From NCBI GenBank assembly GCA_964630925.1, contig CAZVZK010000036.1, positions 10,515 through 74,514 on the forward strand: DNA of 64,000 nt, read 5' to 3'. This document shows, one piece after another, positions 7,179 to 15,501 of this stretch (positions within the stretch are counted from its first letter, which is position 1; the number at the start of each line of letters is the position of its first letter). The DNA is from RGDT01 sp964630925 (GTDB lineage Bacteria; Planctomycetota; Planctomycetia; Gemmatales; Gemmataceae). The translations under genes and the position numbers were made by a program. A model generated the notes under the pieces. The model saw only the letters and a program-made list of their open reading frames with translations. It was not told the DNA's origin and did no database searches.

Positions 7179-8618
7179 TTACTTGTCCTTCGCCGGCTTG
7201 AGGCCGGGGGAGGCGTTGAACGACTTCACCAGCGCGTCCTTGTCCTTGGTGGCGATCTTGAACACGCGCACCTCGCCATTGTACGCGCCCGCCGCCGCGA
7301 GGGTGCCGTCGGGGCTCGCCGCCACCGAGTAGACGTGGTCGGTGAAGCCGCCCAGGGTCTGGACGGCGGCCAGGGTGTCGGCGTTCCAGACGCGCGCCGT
7401 CATGTCGGCGCTGCACGACAGGATGAGCGGCTTGCCGGGGACGGCGGCCAGCTTGAGGACGGCCTTGCCGTGGGCCGCGTTCCGCGTCGTCTTGCCGCCC
7501 TTGTCCGTGGCGGCCACCCACATGCGGAGCTGGTTGTCCTCGCCGGCCGACAGGCCGGACTTGCCGGCCAGGGCCGGCAGGACGGCGTACACGGTGTTCT
7601 GGTGGTCGGGGAACGTGATCACCGACTCCCTGGCGCCGATGTCCCACACCTTGGCGGTCTTGTCGCGGCTGGAGGTGAATAGGTTCTTACCGTCGGGGGA
7701 GAAAGCCACGCCGAACACCCAGTCGGCGTGGTTCTCGATGGGCGTCTCTGCCTTGGCCTTGTCCAGGCCGGCGGAGATGTCCCAGATGTTGACCAGCCGG
7801 TCACACCCGCCGGAGGCGATCTTCTTGCCGTCCGCCGAGACGGCGATGCACAGCACCTCGTCGTCGGCGTCGAGGAGCTGCTTGACCATCACCTTCTTGT
7901 CGGACACGCCGTCGAGGATCTTGACGCCGCCCTCGTCCTTGCCGGGCTGGGTGATGTCGTAGACGCGCACGTCGCCCTCCTCGCCGGGCCTGCCGCCGCT
8001 GGCGACGAGCTTGCCGTCGGGCAGGAAGAGCATGGCGGTGGTGCGCCGAGAGCGGGTGCGCAGCCGCTTCTCGAGGGTGCCGGTGGAGGCGTCGAAGATG
8101 TTGATCTCGTGGTGGCCGCCCACGGCGAGCTTCTTGCTGTCGGGGGTGAAGGCCAGGGCGGTGACGGTGACGGCGTGCGGGTAGGCGGCGGGCGGGACGG
8201 GCGGCTTCCAGCGGACGCGCAGCTCCTTGAGGAGGTCGGCGTCGGCCTTCAGCTCGCCGTCGAGCCTGGCGCCCTCCTTGATCCAGCGGGCGATGAGGTC
8301 GATCTGGGCCTTGGGCAGCGGGTCGCCGGTGTCGATGGGCGGCATGCGCTTCTTGTCCGTGGCCGTCAGCGCGTCGATGAGGTAGCTGTCCTCCGGCTTG
8401 CCGTTGGCGATGGGGTCGTCCTTGGTGCCGCCCTTGCGCAGCGAGGAGAACTTCGTCATGTCGAGCTTGCCCTTGGGGCTCTTGGCCCCGTGGCAGCCGA
8501 AGCAGTTCTCCTTGAAGATGGGGGCGATGTCGTTGATGAAGCTGACCGGCTTCTGGGCGAGGGCGGACGCGGGCCAGCACAGCGCGAGGGTCACGGCTGC
8601 GGCGCAGAGGCGGGACAT
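7179..8618 (-). CDS. Secreted c-type cytochrome / WD40 repeat protein
   Basis: This 479-residue protein begins with a clear signal peptide (MSRLCAAAVTLALCWPASALA). A planctomycete-type cytochrome c domain follows: FINDIAPIFKENCFGCHG provides the CxxCH haem site and MPPIDTG provides the distal Met region. The rest is a beta-propeller of WD40 repeats (ending -WDI, -WNA, -VYD). ATG at 8618 is preferred over upstream starts because of the signal peptide and the GGAG ribosome site. Planctomycetes often have such proteins beside DUF1553/DUF1501 genes, but none is adjacent here. An extracytoplasmic location is expected and the electron partner is unknown. Confidence 0.9.
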   Translation of the reverse strand: MSRLCAAAVTLALCWPASALAQKPVSFINDIAPIFKENCFGCHGAKSPKGKLDMTKFSSLRKGGTKDDPIANGKPEDSYLIDALTATDKKRMPPIDTGDPLPKAQIDLIARWIKEGARLDGELKADADLLKELRVRWKPPVPPAAYPHAVTVTALAFTPDSKKLAVGGHHEINIFDASTGTLEKRLRTRSRRTTAMLFLPDGKLVASGGRPGEEGDVRVYDITQPGKDEGGVKILDGVSDKKVMVKQLLDADDEVLCIAVSADGKKIASGGCDRLVNIWDISAGLDKAKAETPIENHADWVFGVAFSPDGKNLFTSSRDKTAKVWDIGARESVITFPDHQNTVYAVLPALAGKSGLSAGEDNQLRMWVAATDKGGKTTRNAAHGKAVLKLAAVPGKPLILSCSADMTARVWNADTLAAVQTLGGFTDHVYSVAASPDGTLAAAGAYNGEVRVFKIATKDKDALVKSFNASPGLKPAKDK

Positions 8619-8763
8619 CGGCAGGCTCCAGGGTGGGGTGCGGCGGAAGCGGGCGGGTGGGATGTGGGGCATTATAACCGCCGCCGGGGGCGTCGGCCAG
8701 CCCGCGCCGGTTGCCGTGGAGGCGGGCACGCGGGGCCACCCGGCCTGTCGAAGGAATCAAGCC

Positions 8764-9102
8764 GGGAGGCCCACCTCCACGAAGAGCCAGCCTCTGGCAT
8801 GTCGCCCCGAGCCAGGCCCTCCTTGAGCATCCGCATCTGCGCGTGCCGCAGCGCCTCGGCACGGCTGACCACCTCGCGGCGGTCCCATGCCTTCGCGTAG
8901 AACGCCGTCATGAGCTGCTGCTTGGCCCGGTCATCGGCCTTCCACACGCAGGCGATCACGGTCCGCGCCTCGGCAACCTGGAGTTCAGGGCGGCCGCCTT
9001 CGCGAGCGCCGCTTTCCGGTCCGGAGATGGGATCGCCGGCGGGGCGGACGCGAACGCGGGGATGCAGGAGAGGGCCAGGGTGGCGAGAGCGAGGAGCCGC
9101 GT
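8764..9102 (-). pseudogene. Decayed, internally deleted CHAT-domain protein gene
   Basis: Two fragments of one gene remain. Upstream is a signal peptide and linker (RLLALATLALSCIPAFASA, then KAALAKAAALNSR) preceded by GGAGG, but its initiator position (9100-9102) reads ACG instead of ATG. Downstream, in another frame, is the typical CHAT-protease C-terminus VIACVWKADDRAKQQLMTAFY followed by EALRHAQMRMLK. The frame breaks again after SSWRWAS, where CHAT proteins have WAAFVLSGDWR. The TPRs and the His/Cys catalytic core are missing. An extended -10 (TGGTACGAT, 9133-9141) still sits upstream. Confidence 0.7.
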
Positions 9103-9132
9103 GGGGTGGCCTCCGGTGAGAAGAACACCATC

Positions 9133-9141
9133 ATCGTACCA
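9133..9141 (-). promoter_or_regulatory. Extended -10 element upstream of the CHAT remnant
   Basis: The minus strand reads GTGG-TACGATG, close to the TGGTATCAT elements elsewhere in the window and about 30 bp before the decayed initiator at 9102. It is probably the fossil promoter of the CHAT gene. It lies just past the stop of the Sel1-repeat gene, which ends at 9151. Confidence 0.35.
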
Positions 9142-9150
9142 CGCCGGACA

Positions 9151-10563
9151 TCACTCCGCGCCCAGCTCCTTGAGCTTCTTCCTCGCGCCATCGTCGCCGC
9201 GGGCGGCGGCCTTCTTCAGCAGCTCGACGGCCTTGTCCGCGTCCTTCCTGACGCCGCGCCCGGTGAGGTGCATCTCGCCCAGGCGGCGCTGCGCGGAGGC
9301 GAGGCCGGCCGCGGCCTTGGCGAACCACTCGGCGGCCTTCTCGTGGTCCTGCGGGACGCCCTGCCCGTCGTCGTAGAGCCGGCCCAGATTCTCCATCGCG
9401 GCGGGGTCGCCTCCCCTGGCGCCGAGCATGTAGCGTCGCACCGCCTCGGCGAGGTCCTTCTCGACGCCGGTGCCGGTCTCTTGCATCACGCCGAGGTGGG
9501 AGTGGGCGTTGGCCAGGCCCTTGTCCGCCGCCCGGCGGTACCACTTGGCCGCCTCCTTCGCGTCGGCGGGGACGCCGCGCCCGAAGCGGTGGATGTGGCC
9601 CAGGACCAGCTCGGCCTCGGCGAGGCCCAGGTCGGCGGCCTTGAGGTACAGCGCCCGCGCCTGGGCGGCGTCCTTCTTGACGCCCTCGCCGCGCTCGTGG
9701 AGCTGGCCGAGGTAGAAGATCGCGGTGGGCTGGCCCCGCCCCGCCGCGAGGCGGAACCATTTCGCCGCCTCGGCCAGGTCCTTCTCGACGCCGGCGCCGT
9801 GCAGATGGCGGTGGCCCATCGCGGCCTCCGCGGACGCCAGGCCCTGCTCCGCCGCCGCCCGTGTCCACTTCACCGCGAGGGCGTGGTCCTTCTCCATGCC
9901 GGCGCCGTTGGCGTAGGCGTGCGCCAGGGAGTACTGCCCGGCGGCGAGGCCGGCCTCGGCGGAGGCGCGGTACAGTTTGGCCGCCTCCTTCTCGTCCCTG
10001 GCGACGCCCTGCCCGTTGGCGTGCATGTAGCCGAGGAGCTGCATCGCCATCGGGTGCTTCTTCGCCACGGCCTTCCTGTGCCAGCCGACGGCGGCGGCCG
10101 CGTCCTTCGCCACCCCCTTCCCCTCGCTCAGGCGGACGCCGGCGCCGTACATCGCCTCGGCGTCGCCCTTCTCGGCGGCGGCCAGGAGGGCGTCCCACGC
10201 CTCGCCGTTCGTGAGCGCCTCGCGCAGGGCCGCCGTCCGCTCCGCCTTGCCGCCGCCGGACAGCACCTCCATCTCGACACGCGCGCCGGCCTTGTGCTTC
10301 GCGAGTGCGGCCTCCAGGGCGGCGACGGAGGCGACGGCCTCGCCGGCGACGGAGAGGATCACGTCGCCGGGCTTCAACCCGGCCTTGTCCGCGGCCTGCC
10401 CGGGGAAGACGAACGCGACGCGCGGCGAGGTGAGCCGGGCGCCCTTGATGGGCGGCAGGCGGTTGACCGACGCCACGAGGATCGCGCCGAGGTCGCCTGG
10501 TTTGGGATCGGCGGCGGATACGGCGGACGCGAGTGCCACGAGCAGGAGGAGGGGGCGGGCCAT
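9151..10563 (-). CDS. Secreted PDZ and Sel1-repeat protein
   Basis: This 470-residue protein has a signal peptide (MARPLLLLVALASAVSA), a PDZ domain (about 25-105, including AADKAGLKPGDVILSVAGE) and then about nine Sel1-like repeats of 36 residues. The repeats follow the pattern A..WY/FRKAA..G...A...LG..H..G.GV.KD. Sel1 arrays form alpha-solenoids for protein-protein contacts. Combined with PDZ and export, this suggests a periplasmic scaffold or adaptor. No enzyme domain is present. It is transcribed alone, with the SufT gene ending 59 bp upstream. Confidence 0.87.
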   Translation of the reverse strand: MARPLLLLVALASAVSAADPKPGDLGAILVASVNRLPPIKGARLTSPRVAFVFPGQAADKAGLKPGDVILSVAGEAVASVAALEAALAKHKAGARVEMEVLSGGGKAERTAALREALTNGEAWDALLAAAEKGDAEAMYGAGVRLSEGKGVAKDAAAAVGWHRKAVAKKHPMAMQLLGYMHANGQGVARDEKEAAKLYRASAEAGLAAGQYSLAHAYANGAGMEKDHALAVKWTRAAAEQGLASAEAAMGHRHLHGAGVEKDLAEAAKWFRLAAGRGQPTAIFYLGQLHERGEGVKKDAAQARALYLKAADLGLAEAELVLGHIHRFGRGVPADAKEAAKWYRRAADKGLANAHSHLGVMQETGTGVEKDLAEAVRRYMLGARGGDPAAMENLGRLYDDGQGVPQDHEKAAEWFAKAAAGLASAQRRLGEMHLTGRGVRKDADKAVELLKKAAARGDDGARKKLKELGAE

Positions 10564-10621
10564 GTGCGGGCTCCTGGGTGGGCGGGAGAGGGATGATCCC
10601 AGCCTACCGCGCGCCCGCGTG

Positions 10622-11008
10622 TCAATCCAGCCCCAGGAAGAGGGCCGCCGCCTCGCTCATGCGCGACTTGTCCCACGGCGGCTCCCACACGAGGTTCACC
10701 GCCGCCGACGCGACGCCGGGCACCGCCGCCACCTTGCGCTGCACCTCGCCGACGAGCGAGCCGGCCACCGGGCAGTTCGGCGATGTGAGCGTCATGTCGA
10801 TCTTCACGACCCCATCGTCCGACACGTCGAGCTTGTAGATGAGGCCCAGCTCGTACACGTTGACGGGAATCTCGGGGTCGTAGATGGTCTGGATGGCGGC
10901 GGTGACGCGCTCGGCGAGCGGCGCGTCGGGGGCCACGTCCGGGGCCGGGGCGGCCGGCGGGTCGGGTCGCTGGCCGAGGACCGAGAGGCCGATGCGTTTG
11001 CCGTCCAT
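10622..11008 (-). CDS. sufT: SufT / MIP18-family (DUF59) Fe-S assembly factor
   Basis: This 128-residue protein has the DUF59 core: YDPEIPVNVYELGLIYKLDV, then LTSPNCPVAGSL with the conserved Cys, then WEPPWDKSRMSEAA. The last block is the hallmark of the SufT/PaaD-like branch that helps load Fe-S clusters. An extra Pro/Ala-rich segment of about 30 residues precedes the domain. It is the last gene of the SUF locus and is separated from sufSE by a 128-bp palindromic intergenic element (11022-11152), so its expression may be partly uncoupled. Confidence 0.88.
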   Translation of the reverse strand: MDGKRIGLSVLGQRPDPPAAPAPDVAPDAPLAERVTAAIQTIYDPEIPVNVYELGLIYKLDVSDDGVVKIDMTLTSPNCPVAGSLVGEVQRKVAAVPGVASAAVNLVWEPPWDKSRMSEAAALFLGLD

Positions 11009-11021
11009 CTGGTGATCCTCA

Positions 11022-11152
11022 GACGCCCACCCCTGAAGGGGTGGGCTACAAACCCAAGGCCCCTGAAGGGGCCTAACACGATGTGGCCCCTGGTGTTAGC
11101 CCCCTTTAGGGGGCTTGTCGCTCGTAGCCCACCCCTTTAAGGGTGGGCGTTC
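11022..11152. repeat. Composite palindromic intergenic element inside the SUF locus
   Basis: The outer arms 11022-11049 (GACGCCCACCCC...) and 11124-11152 (...AAGGGTGGGCGTTC) are near-perfect reverse complements. Each arm is itself a small hairpin (CCCACCCCTGAAGGGGTGGG and CCCACCCCTTTAAGGGTGGG). Between them are further hairpins: AGGCCCCTGAAGGGGCCT, a TAACAC/GTGTTA pair, and AGCCCCCTTTAGGGGGCT. The element overlaps the extreme 3' end of sufSE by 16 bp and ends 13 bp before the sufT start, so it lies in the transcript as a cluster of stem-loops. Confidence 0.8.
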
Positions 11153-12975
11153 AGCAACCCCGCCGCGTGCTGCCTGATCCGGCCCACCATCGCGGCCAGG
11201 CCGTTGCGGCGGTTCAGGCTCAGGTGCTGGTCCAGGCCCAGGTCGCGGAAGAAGCCCTCCACGTCGAACGCCAGGATGTCCTTCGCCTTCTGCCCCGAGT
11301 AGACGTGCTCCAGCAGCGCGATCAGGCCCTTGACCAGCTCGCCGTCGCTGTCGGCGAGGAACTCCACCACGCCGGGCGTGTCCGGCTTCTCCCGCGCCGT
11401 GATGTGGACGACGCTCTGGCAGCCGTGCACCCGCGTGCATTCCGTCTTGAACTCGTCCGGCATCTCCGGGATCTTGCCGCCCAGCTCGATCAGGTACTGA
11501 TAGCGATCCTGCCAGTCATCCAGCAGCTCGAACACCTCGGCGATCTCGGCGGCGGCCTCCTTGGGCGAGTCGGCCATACGCGGGGCATACATCACGTCAC
11601 GTTTCGGCGGGCACGTCTGCGCGGTCGAGCCGCACAAGGCCACCTCGGCCGGGCAACGCTGGCCGTCCTCCCGCTCCACCGGCAATGGGCGGACCCGGCG
11701 GCGGGCGTCATCCAGGATGTGCCGCAGCGCCTCGGCGAGGGCCTCGACCTCGGCCATCGTGTTGTAACAGGCGAACGAGGCCCGCGCCGTGGCCGGCAGC
11801 CCGAACCGCTCCATCAGCGGCTGGCAGCAGTGGTGGCCGGTGCGGACGGCGATGCCCTCCAGGTCCAGGCGCGTGCCGACATCAAGGGCCGACATGGGCG
11901 GGTCGGTGACGACGAACGGGACGACGCCGGCGCGCTGCCTGGGGTCGCCGACGACGTGGACGCCGGGGATGGCACGCAGCAGCTCGACGGCGCGTTCGAC
12001 GAGGGAGTCCTCATGGGCGGCGATCTCGGGCAGGCCGACGCCCCGCAGCCAGTCCAGCGCCGCCCCCAGGCCGATGACCCCGGCGATGTTCGGCGTGCCG
12101 GCCTCGAAGCGGGCCGGGATGTCGGCGTAGGTCGTCCCGCCGACGGAGACGTGGGCGATCATGTCGCCGCCGCCCATCCACGGCGGCATCGCCTCCAGCA
12201 GGTCGCGCTTGCCGTAGAGGACGCCCGTGCCGGTGGGGCCGTAGACCTTGTGGCCGCTGAAAACGAGGAAGTCACAATCCAGCTCCTGGACATCGATCCC
12301 CTGGTGCGCCGCCGACTGGGCGGCGTCGATGAGGGCCAGCGCCCCCGCCGCGTGCGCCCGCTCGACGATCTCCGCCACGGGGTTGATCGTGCCCAGGGAG
12401 TTCGACATGTGGACCACGGCCACCAGGCGCGTGCGGGGGCCGAGCATCCTGTCGAATTCGTCCAGCATCAGGTCGCCGGCGTCGGTGATCGGCACGAAGC
12501 GGACGGAGGCCCCCGTCTGGGCGGCGATGAGCTGCCAGGGGACGATGTTGGAGTGGTGCTCCATCATCGTGACGAGGATCTCATCGCCGGGGCGCAGGTT
12601 GGCCCGGCCCCACGAGTGGGCGACGAGGTTGATCGCCTCGGTGGCGCCGCGAGTGAAGATGACCTCGCGCGTGTCGGCGGCGTTAAGGAAGACGCGCACC
12701 TTCTCGCGGACGGCCTCGTAGTGCCGCGTGGCCCGCTCACTGAGCTGGTGGACGGCCCGGTGGATGTTGGCGTTGTCGTGGGTGTAGTAGCGGTCCATCG
12801 CCTCCAGGACGGCGCGCGGCTTCTGCGTCGTCGCCGCGTTGTCGAGGTAGACGAGCGGCTTGCCGTGGACCTTCTGCCGCAACGCCGGGAACTCGTCGCG
12901 CAGGCGGCGGGGGTCGAACGCCGGGGGCGGCGCGAGGGAGGCGACGGCGGAGTGGATCGCCTGTTGGATGCTCAT
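11137..12975 (-). CDS. sufS: Cysteine desulfurase SufS fused to sulfur acceptor SufE
   Basis: This 612-residue two-domain protein supplies persulfide sulfur to SufBCD. Residues 1-425 are a group II cysteine desulfurase: LVYLDNAATTQKP, PLP-Lys243 in FSGHKVYGPTG and catalytic Cys383 in RTGHHCCQPLMERFG. Residues from about 467 are SufE (FELLDDWQDRYQYLIELGGK), with acceptor Cys519 in RVHGCQSVVHI. A linker of about 40 residues holds three extra cysteines. SufS and SufE are normally separate proteins. ATG at 12975 overlaps the sufD stop by 4 nt (ATGA); the longer frame upstream is antisense-like sequence inside sufD. Confidence 0.93.
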   Translation of the reverse strand: MSIQQAIHSAVASLAPPPAFDPRRLRDEFPALRQKVHGKPLVYLDNAATTQKPRAVLEAMDRYYTHDNANIHRAVHQLSERATRHYEAVREKVRVFLNAADTREVIFTRGATEAINLVAHSWGRANLRPGDEILVTMMEHHSNIVPWQLIAAQTGASVRFVPITDAGDLMLDEFDRMLGPRTRLVAVVHMSNSLGTINPVAEIVERAHAAGALALIDAAQSAAHQGIDVQELDCDFLVFSGHKVYGPTGTGVLYGKRDLLEAMPPWMGGGDMIAHVSVGGTTYADIPARFEAGTPNIAGVIGLGAALDWLRGVGLPEIAAHEDSLVERAVELLRAIPGVHVVGDPRQRAGVVPFVVTDPPMSALDVGTRLDLEGIAVRTGHHCCQPLMERFGLPATARASFACYNTMAEVEALAEALRHILDDARRRVRPLPVEREDGQRCPAEVALCGSTAQTCPPKRDVMYAPRMADSPKEAAAEIAEVFELLDDWQDRYQYLIELGGKIPEMPDEFKTECTRVHGCQSVVHITAREKPDTPGVVEFLADSDGELVKGLIALLEHVYSGQKAKDILAFDVEGFFRDLGLDQHLSLNRRNGLAAMVGRIRQHAAGLLNAHP

Positions 12976-14228
12976 CTCTGGGCCTCTTCCGGCAGGTCGA
13001 GCCGGGGAAGGTGGTGTGCGGCCAGGAGTGCGTCCTCCAGCCGTTCGCGCAGCCTCGGCAGGCGTACGCGGGTCACGACGTCGTTGGCGAAGGCGAAGGT
13101 GAGCAGGGCGCGGGCCTGGGCCTCGCCGACGCCGCGTGAGCGGAGGTAGAAGAGCTGCTGCTCGTCGAGCTGGCCGACCGTCGCCCCGTGCGTGCACTTC
13201 ACGTCATCGGCGAAGATCTCCAGCTGCGGCTTGGTGTTGATCGTCGCGTCGTCGGAGAGCAGGAGGGTGCGGTTGGTCTGCTTGGCGTCGGTCTTCTGGG
13301 CGTCCTGGCGGACGAAGATCTTGCCGTTGAAGACGCCCCGCGACTTGCCGCCGAGGATGCCCTTGTACAGCTCGTGGCTGGCGCAGTCGGGCATGGCGTG
13401 GTCGATGACCGTGTGGTTGTCCATGTGCTGCGTGTCGTCGGCCTGATAGAGGCCGTTGACCGTCGCCTCGGCGTGCTGGCCGGCGAAGCGGACACGGACC
13501 TCGTTGCGGACGAGGGCGCCCCCGAGGCCGAAGTAGTGCGTCGAGAAATTGGCCTTCGCGGAGACGACGGCCTGTGTCGTGGCGATGTGGCTGGCGGTGC
13601 GTGGCTCCGTCTGGAGCTTGTAGTGGTCGAGGACCGCGCGCTCGGCGAGATGCACCTCGCAGACGGTGTTCGACGTGCAATCCTTGTCGGCGCCGCCCTC
13701 ATGCCGCTCCCAGATCGTCGCGCTCGCCCCCTCGCCCAGGACGATCAGGACGCGGCGGTACAGCAGGCGCGGCGGGCCGCCTTCGGCCGGTTCGGAGAGG
13801 AACGACAGCTGGATCGGCTTCTCGACGGCGACGCCGGCGGCGACGTGGACGAGCAGGCCGTCCTCCCAGAAGGCGGTGTTGAGGGCGACGAAGGGGAGCG
13901 AGGCGTGGTCGGCGATCTTGCCCAGGTGTGGCAGCACGAGGTCGGGGCGTTTTCGCAAGGCCTCGCCGAGGCCCATGACGGTGAGGCCGGCGGTCCGGAA
14001 GAGGCCGCAGCCCGCCTGGCCGACGATGGGGGTCGGGAACCGGTGCGGCGTGCGCAGGAGCGGGCCGAGGTTGGTGAATTTCCAGTCCTCGTTCCGCGAG
14101 TCGGGGAAGCCGACCCGCTCGAACGCGGAGAGGGCCTCGCGCCGCAAATCGGCCGGGCCGGGCAGCGACGCGGCACGCTCGGCGAAGGCGGCGGCGTGGC
14201 TCTGCGGGGTGGAGACGGTCAGTGTCAT
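12972..14228 (-). CDS. sufD: Fe-S assembly scaffold subunit SufD
   Basis: This 418-residue SufD is the beta-helix partner of SufB in the SufBC2D complex. Recognisable features are the N-terminal NEDWKFTNLGPLL, the core RTLLLSDDATINTKPQLEIF and CTHGATVGQLDEQQLFYLRSRG near the C-terminus, which contains the conserved Cys/His pair. The length is normal for SufD. The start overlaps the sufC stop by 4 nt and the stop overlaps the sufS start by 4 nt. Tight translational coupling and stoichiometric synthesis are therefore likely. Confidence 0.95.
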   Translation of the reverse strand: MTLTVSTPQSHAAAFAERAASLPGPADLRREALSAFERVGFPDSRNEDWKFTNLGPLLRTPHRFPTPIVGQAGCGLFRTAGLTVMGLGEALRKRPDLVLPHLGKIADHASLPFVALNTAFWEDGLLVHVAAGVAVEKPIQLSFLSEPAEGGPPRLLYRRVLIVLGEGASATIWERHEGGADKDCTSNTVCEVHLAERAVLDHYKLQTEPRTASHIATTQAVVSAKANFSTHYFGLGGALVRNEVRVRFAGQHAEATVNGLYQADDTQHMDNHTVIDHAMPDCASHELYKGILGGKSRGVFNGKIFVRQDAQKTDAKQTNRTLLLSDDATINTKPQLEIFADDVKCTHGATVGQLDEQQLFYLRSRGVGEAQARALLTFAFANDVVTRVRLPRLRERLEDALLAAHHLPRLDLPEEAQR

Positions 14229-14974
14229 GCCCTGCCCCCCTTCAGGCCCTCGTAGCCCTTGGCCTCCAGCTCGATGGCCAGCTCCTTGCCGCCGCTCTGG
14301 ACGATACGGCCGTCCGAGAGGATGTGGACGAAGTCGGGGACGATGTAGCTGAGGAGACGCTGATAGTGCGTGATGACGATCATGGAGCGATGCTCGTTGC
14401 GGAGGGCGTTGACGCCGTCGGCGACGATGCGCAGGGCGTCGATGTCGAGGCCGGAGTCGGTCTCGTCGAGGATGCAGAGTTTGGGGTCGAGCAGGGCCAT
14501 CTGGAAGATCTCGTTACGTTTCTTCTCGCCGCCGGAGAAGCCCTCGTTGACGGGGCGTTTGAGCAGCTCGTCGGAGAGCTTGACGAGCCTCGTCTTCTCC
14601 TTGACGAGCTTGAGGAACTGGGCGGCGTCGAGGTCGGGCTGGCCGCGGTGCTTGCGGATGGCGTTGACGGCGGCGCGGAGGAAGTAGGTGTTGGTGACGC
14701 CGGGGATCTCGACGGGGTACTGGAAGGCGAGGAAGACGCCCTCGCGGGCGCGTTCCTCGATGTCCATCTCCAGCAGGTCCTTGCCCTCGTAGGTGACGCT
14801 GCCGGCGGTCACGTCGAAGGCATCGCGGCCGGCGAGGACGCCGGCGAGGGTGGACTTGCCGGAGCCGTTGGGCCCCATGATGGCGTGGACCTCGCCGGGC
14901 TTCACGGAGAGGGTGATGCCTTTGAGGATCTCTTTCTCGTCCACGCGGGCGTGGAGGTCTTTGATTTCGAGCAT
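14225..14974 (-). CDS. sufC: Fe-S assembly ATPase SufC
   Basis: This is a 249-residue ABC-type ATPase of the SufBC2D complex. It has Walker A GPNGSGKST, the Q-loop FLAFQYPVEIPG, the SufC-type signature FSGGEKKRNEI and Walker B LCILDETDSGLD, with the switch His in VITHYQRLL. All nucleotide-binding residues are present. ATG at 14974 gives the canonical start MLEIKDLHA. It follows the last toxin-like gene (stop 14992) by 17 bp, whereas in many genomes sufC directly follows sufB; about 2.2 kb of other genes intervenes here. Confidence 0.95.
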   Translation of the reverse strand: MLEIKDLHARVDEKEILKGITLSVKPGEVHAIMGPNGSGKSTLAGVLAGRDAFDVTAGSVTYEGKDLLEMDIEERAREGVFLAFQYPVEIPGVTNTYFLRAAVNAIRKHRGQPDLDAAQFLKLVKEKTRLVKLSDELLKRPVNEGFSGGEKKRNEIFQMALLDPKLCILDETDSGLDIDALRIVADGVNALRNEHRSMIVITHYQRLLSYIVPDFVHILSDGRIVQSGGKELAIELEAKGYEGLKGGRA

Positions 14975-14991
14975 GGCTGTTCGCGGTTGCC

Positions 14992-15240
14992 TTATTGGTG
15001 ATTGACCTGGAGGACGCGCGCGATGCGGTCCGCCTCTGACACCTCGAAGAAGACGATGAGCGGTGGGGCGACGAGGATACGCGCACCGTCGGCGGGCCGG
15101 CCCTTGGCGTGGGCGTCCGTCCTCAGCTCGTCGTCGATCATGAGGACGGCCCCGTTCACGGCGGCCCGATCCGGGGCGGCCATCCATAGAGCGGCCAGCT
15201 CCTGCTCGGCCGATTCGACCCAGACGACGGTGTATCGCAC
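14992..15240 (-). CDS. RelE/ParE-like toxin candidate, pair 3
   Basis: This 82-residue protein starts at GTG and begins VRYTVVWVESAEQELAALW, the usual first strand and helix of ParE/RelE-fold toxins. It continues through IDDELRTDAHAKGRP, where a helix turns into the core, and ends in beta-strand-rich PPLIVFFEVSEADRIARVLQV. It is a clear paralogue of the 16694 toxin and more distantly of the 16158 one. Two bases separate it from the upstream antitoxin candidate. A RelE/ParE-type role is inferred from fold pattern, size and pairing. Whether it is toxic, or cleaves RNA or targets gyrase, is unknown. Confidence 0.7.
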   Translation of the reverse strand: MRYTVVWVESAEQELAALWMAAPDRAAVNGAVLMIDDELRTDAHAKGRPADGARILVAPPLIVFFEVSEADRIARVLQVNHQ

Positions 15241-15242
15241 GG

Positions 15243-15488
15243 CTACTTCTCCAGGGCGCGCAGCCGTTCCAGCACCTCGGCGGTGGTCCGCCCGCCCGCC
15301 TCGGCCTTGCGACGCTCGATCACCTCGGGGTCGAATTGCTCCCGCGCCTCGGCATACATCTCGTCCTCGGTCAGCTCGCCGGGGTAGAAACGGCCGATGA
15401 CCTTGCCACTCTTGTCGTGGATCACCGTGAAGCCCTTCAGCCCACTGAGGAAGGGCTGAACGCTCTCGTCCGCCGTCACGATTGACAT
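15243..15488 (-). CDS. Antitoxin candidate, pair 3
   Basis: This 81-residue protein begins MSIVTADESVQPFLSGLKG and carries the block FTVIHDKSGKVIGRFYPGEL that all three antitoxin candidates of this locus share. A charged helical C-terminus follows (EVIERRKAEAGGRTTAEVLE). ATG at 15488 is chosen over an upstream in-frame ATG because GGAGG is 7 nt away. It is a paralogue of the 16960 and 16406 genes. The strand-rich N-terminus may bind DNA or dimerise and the C-terminal helix may bind the toxin, but that is inference from gene order. Confidence 0.68.
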   Translation of the reverse strand: MSIVTADESVQPFLSGLKGFTVIHDKSGKVIGRFYPGELTEDEMYAEAREQFDPEVIERRKAEAGGRTTAEVLERLRALEK

Positions 15489-15501
15489 GACACTCCTCCG
15501 T

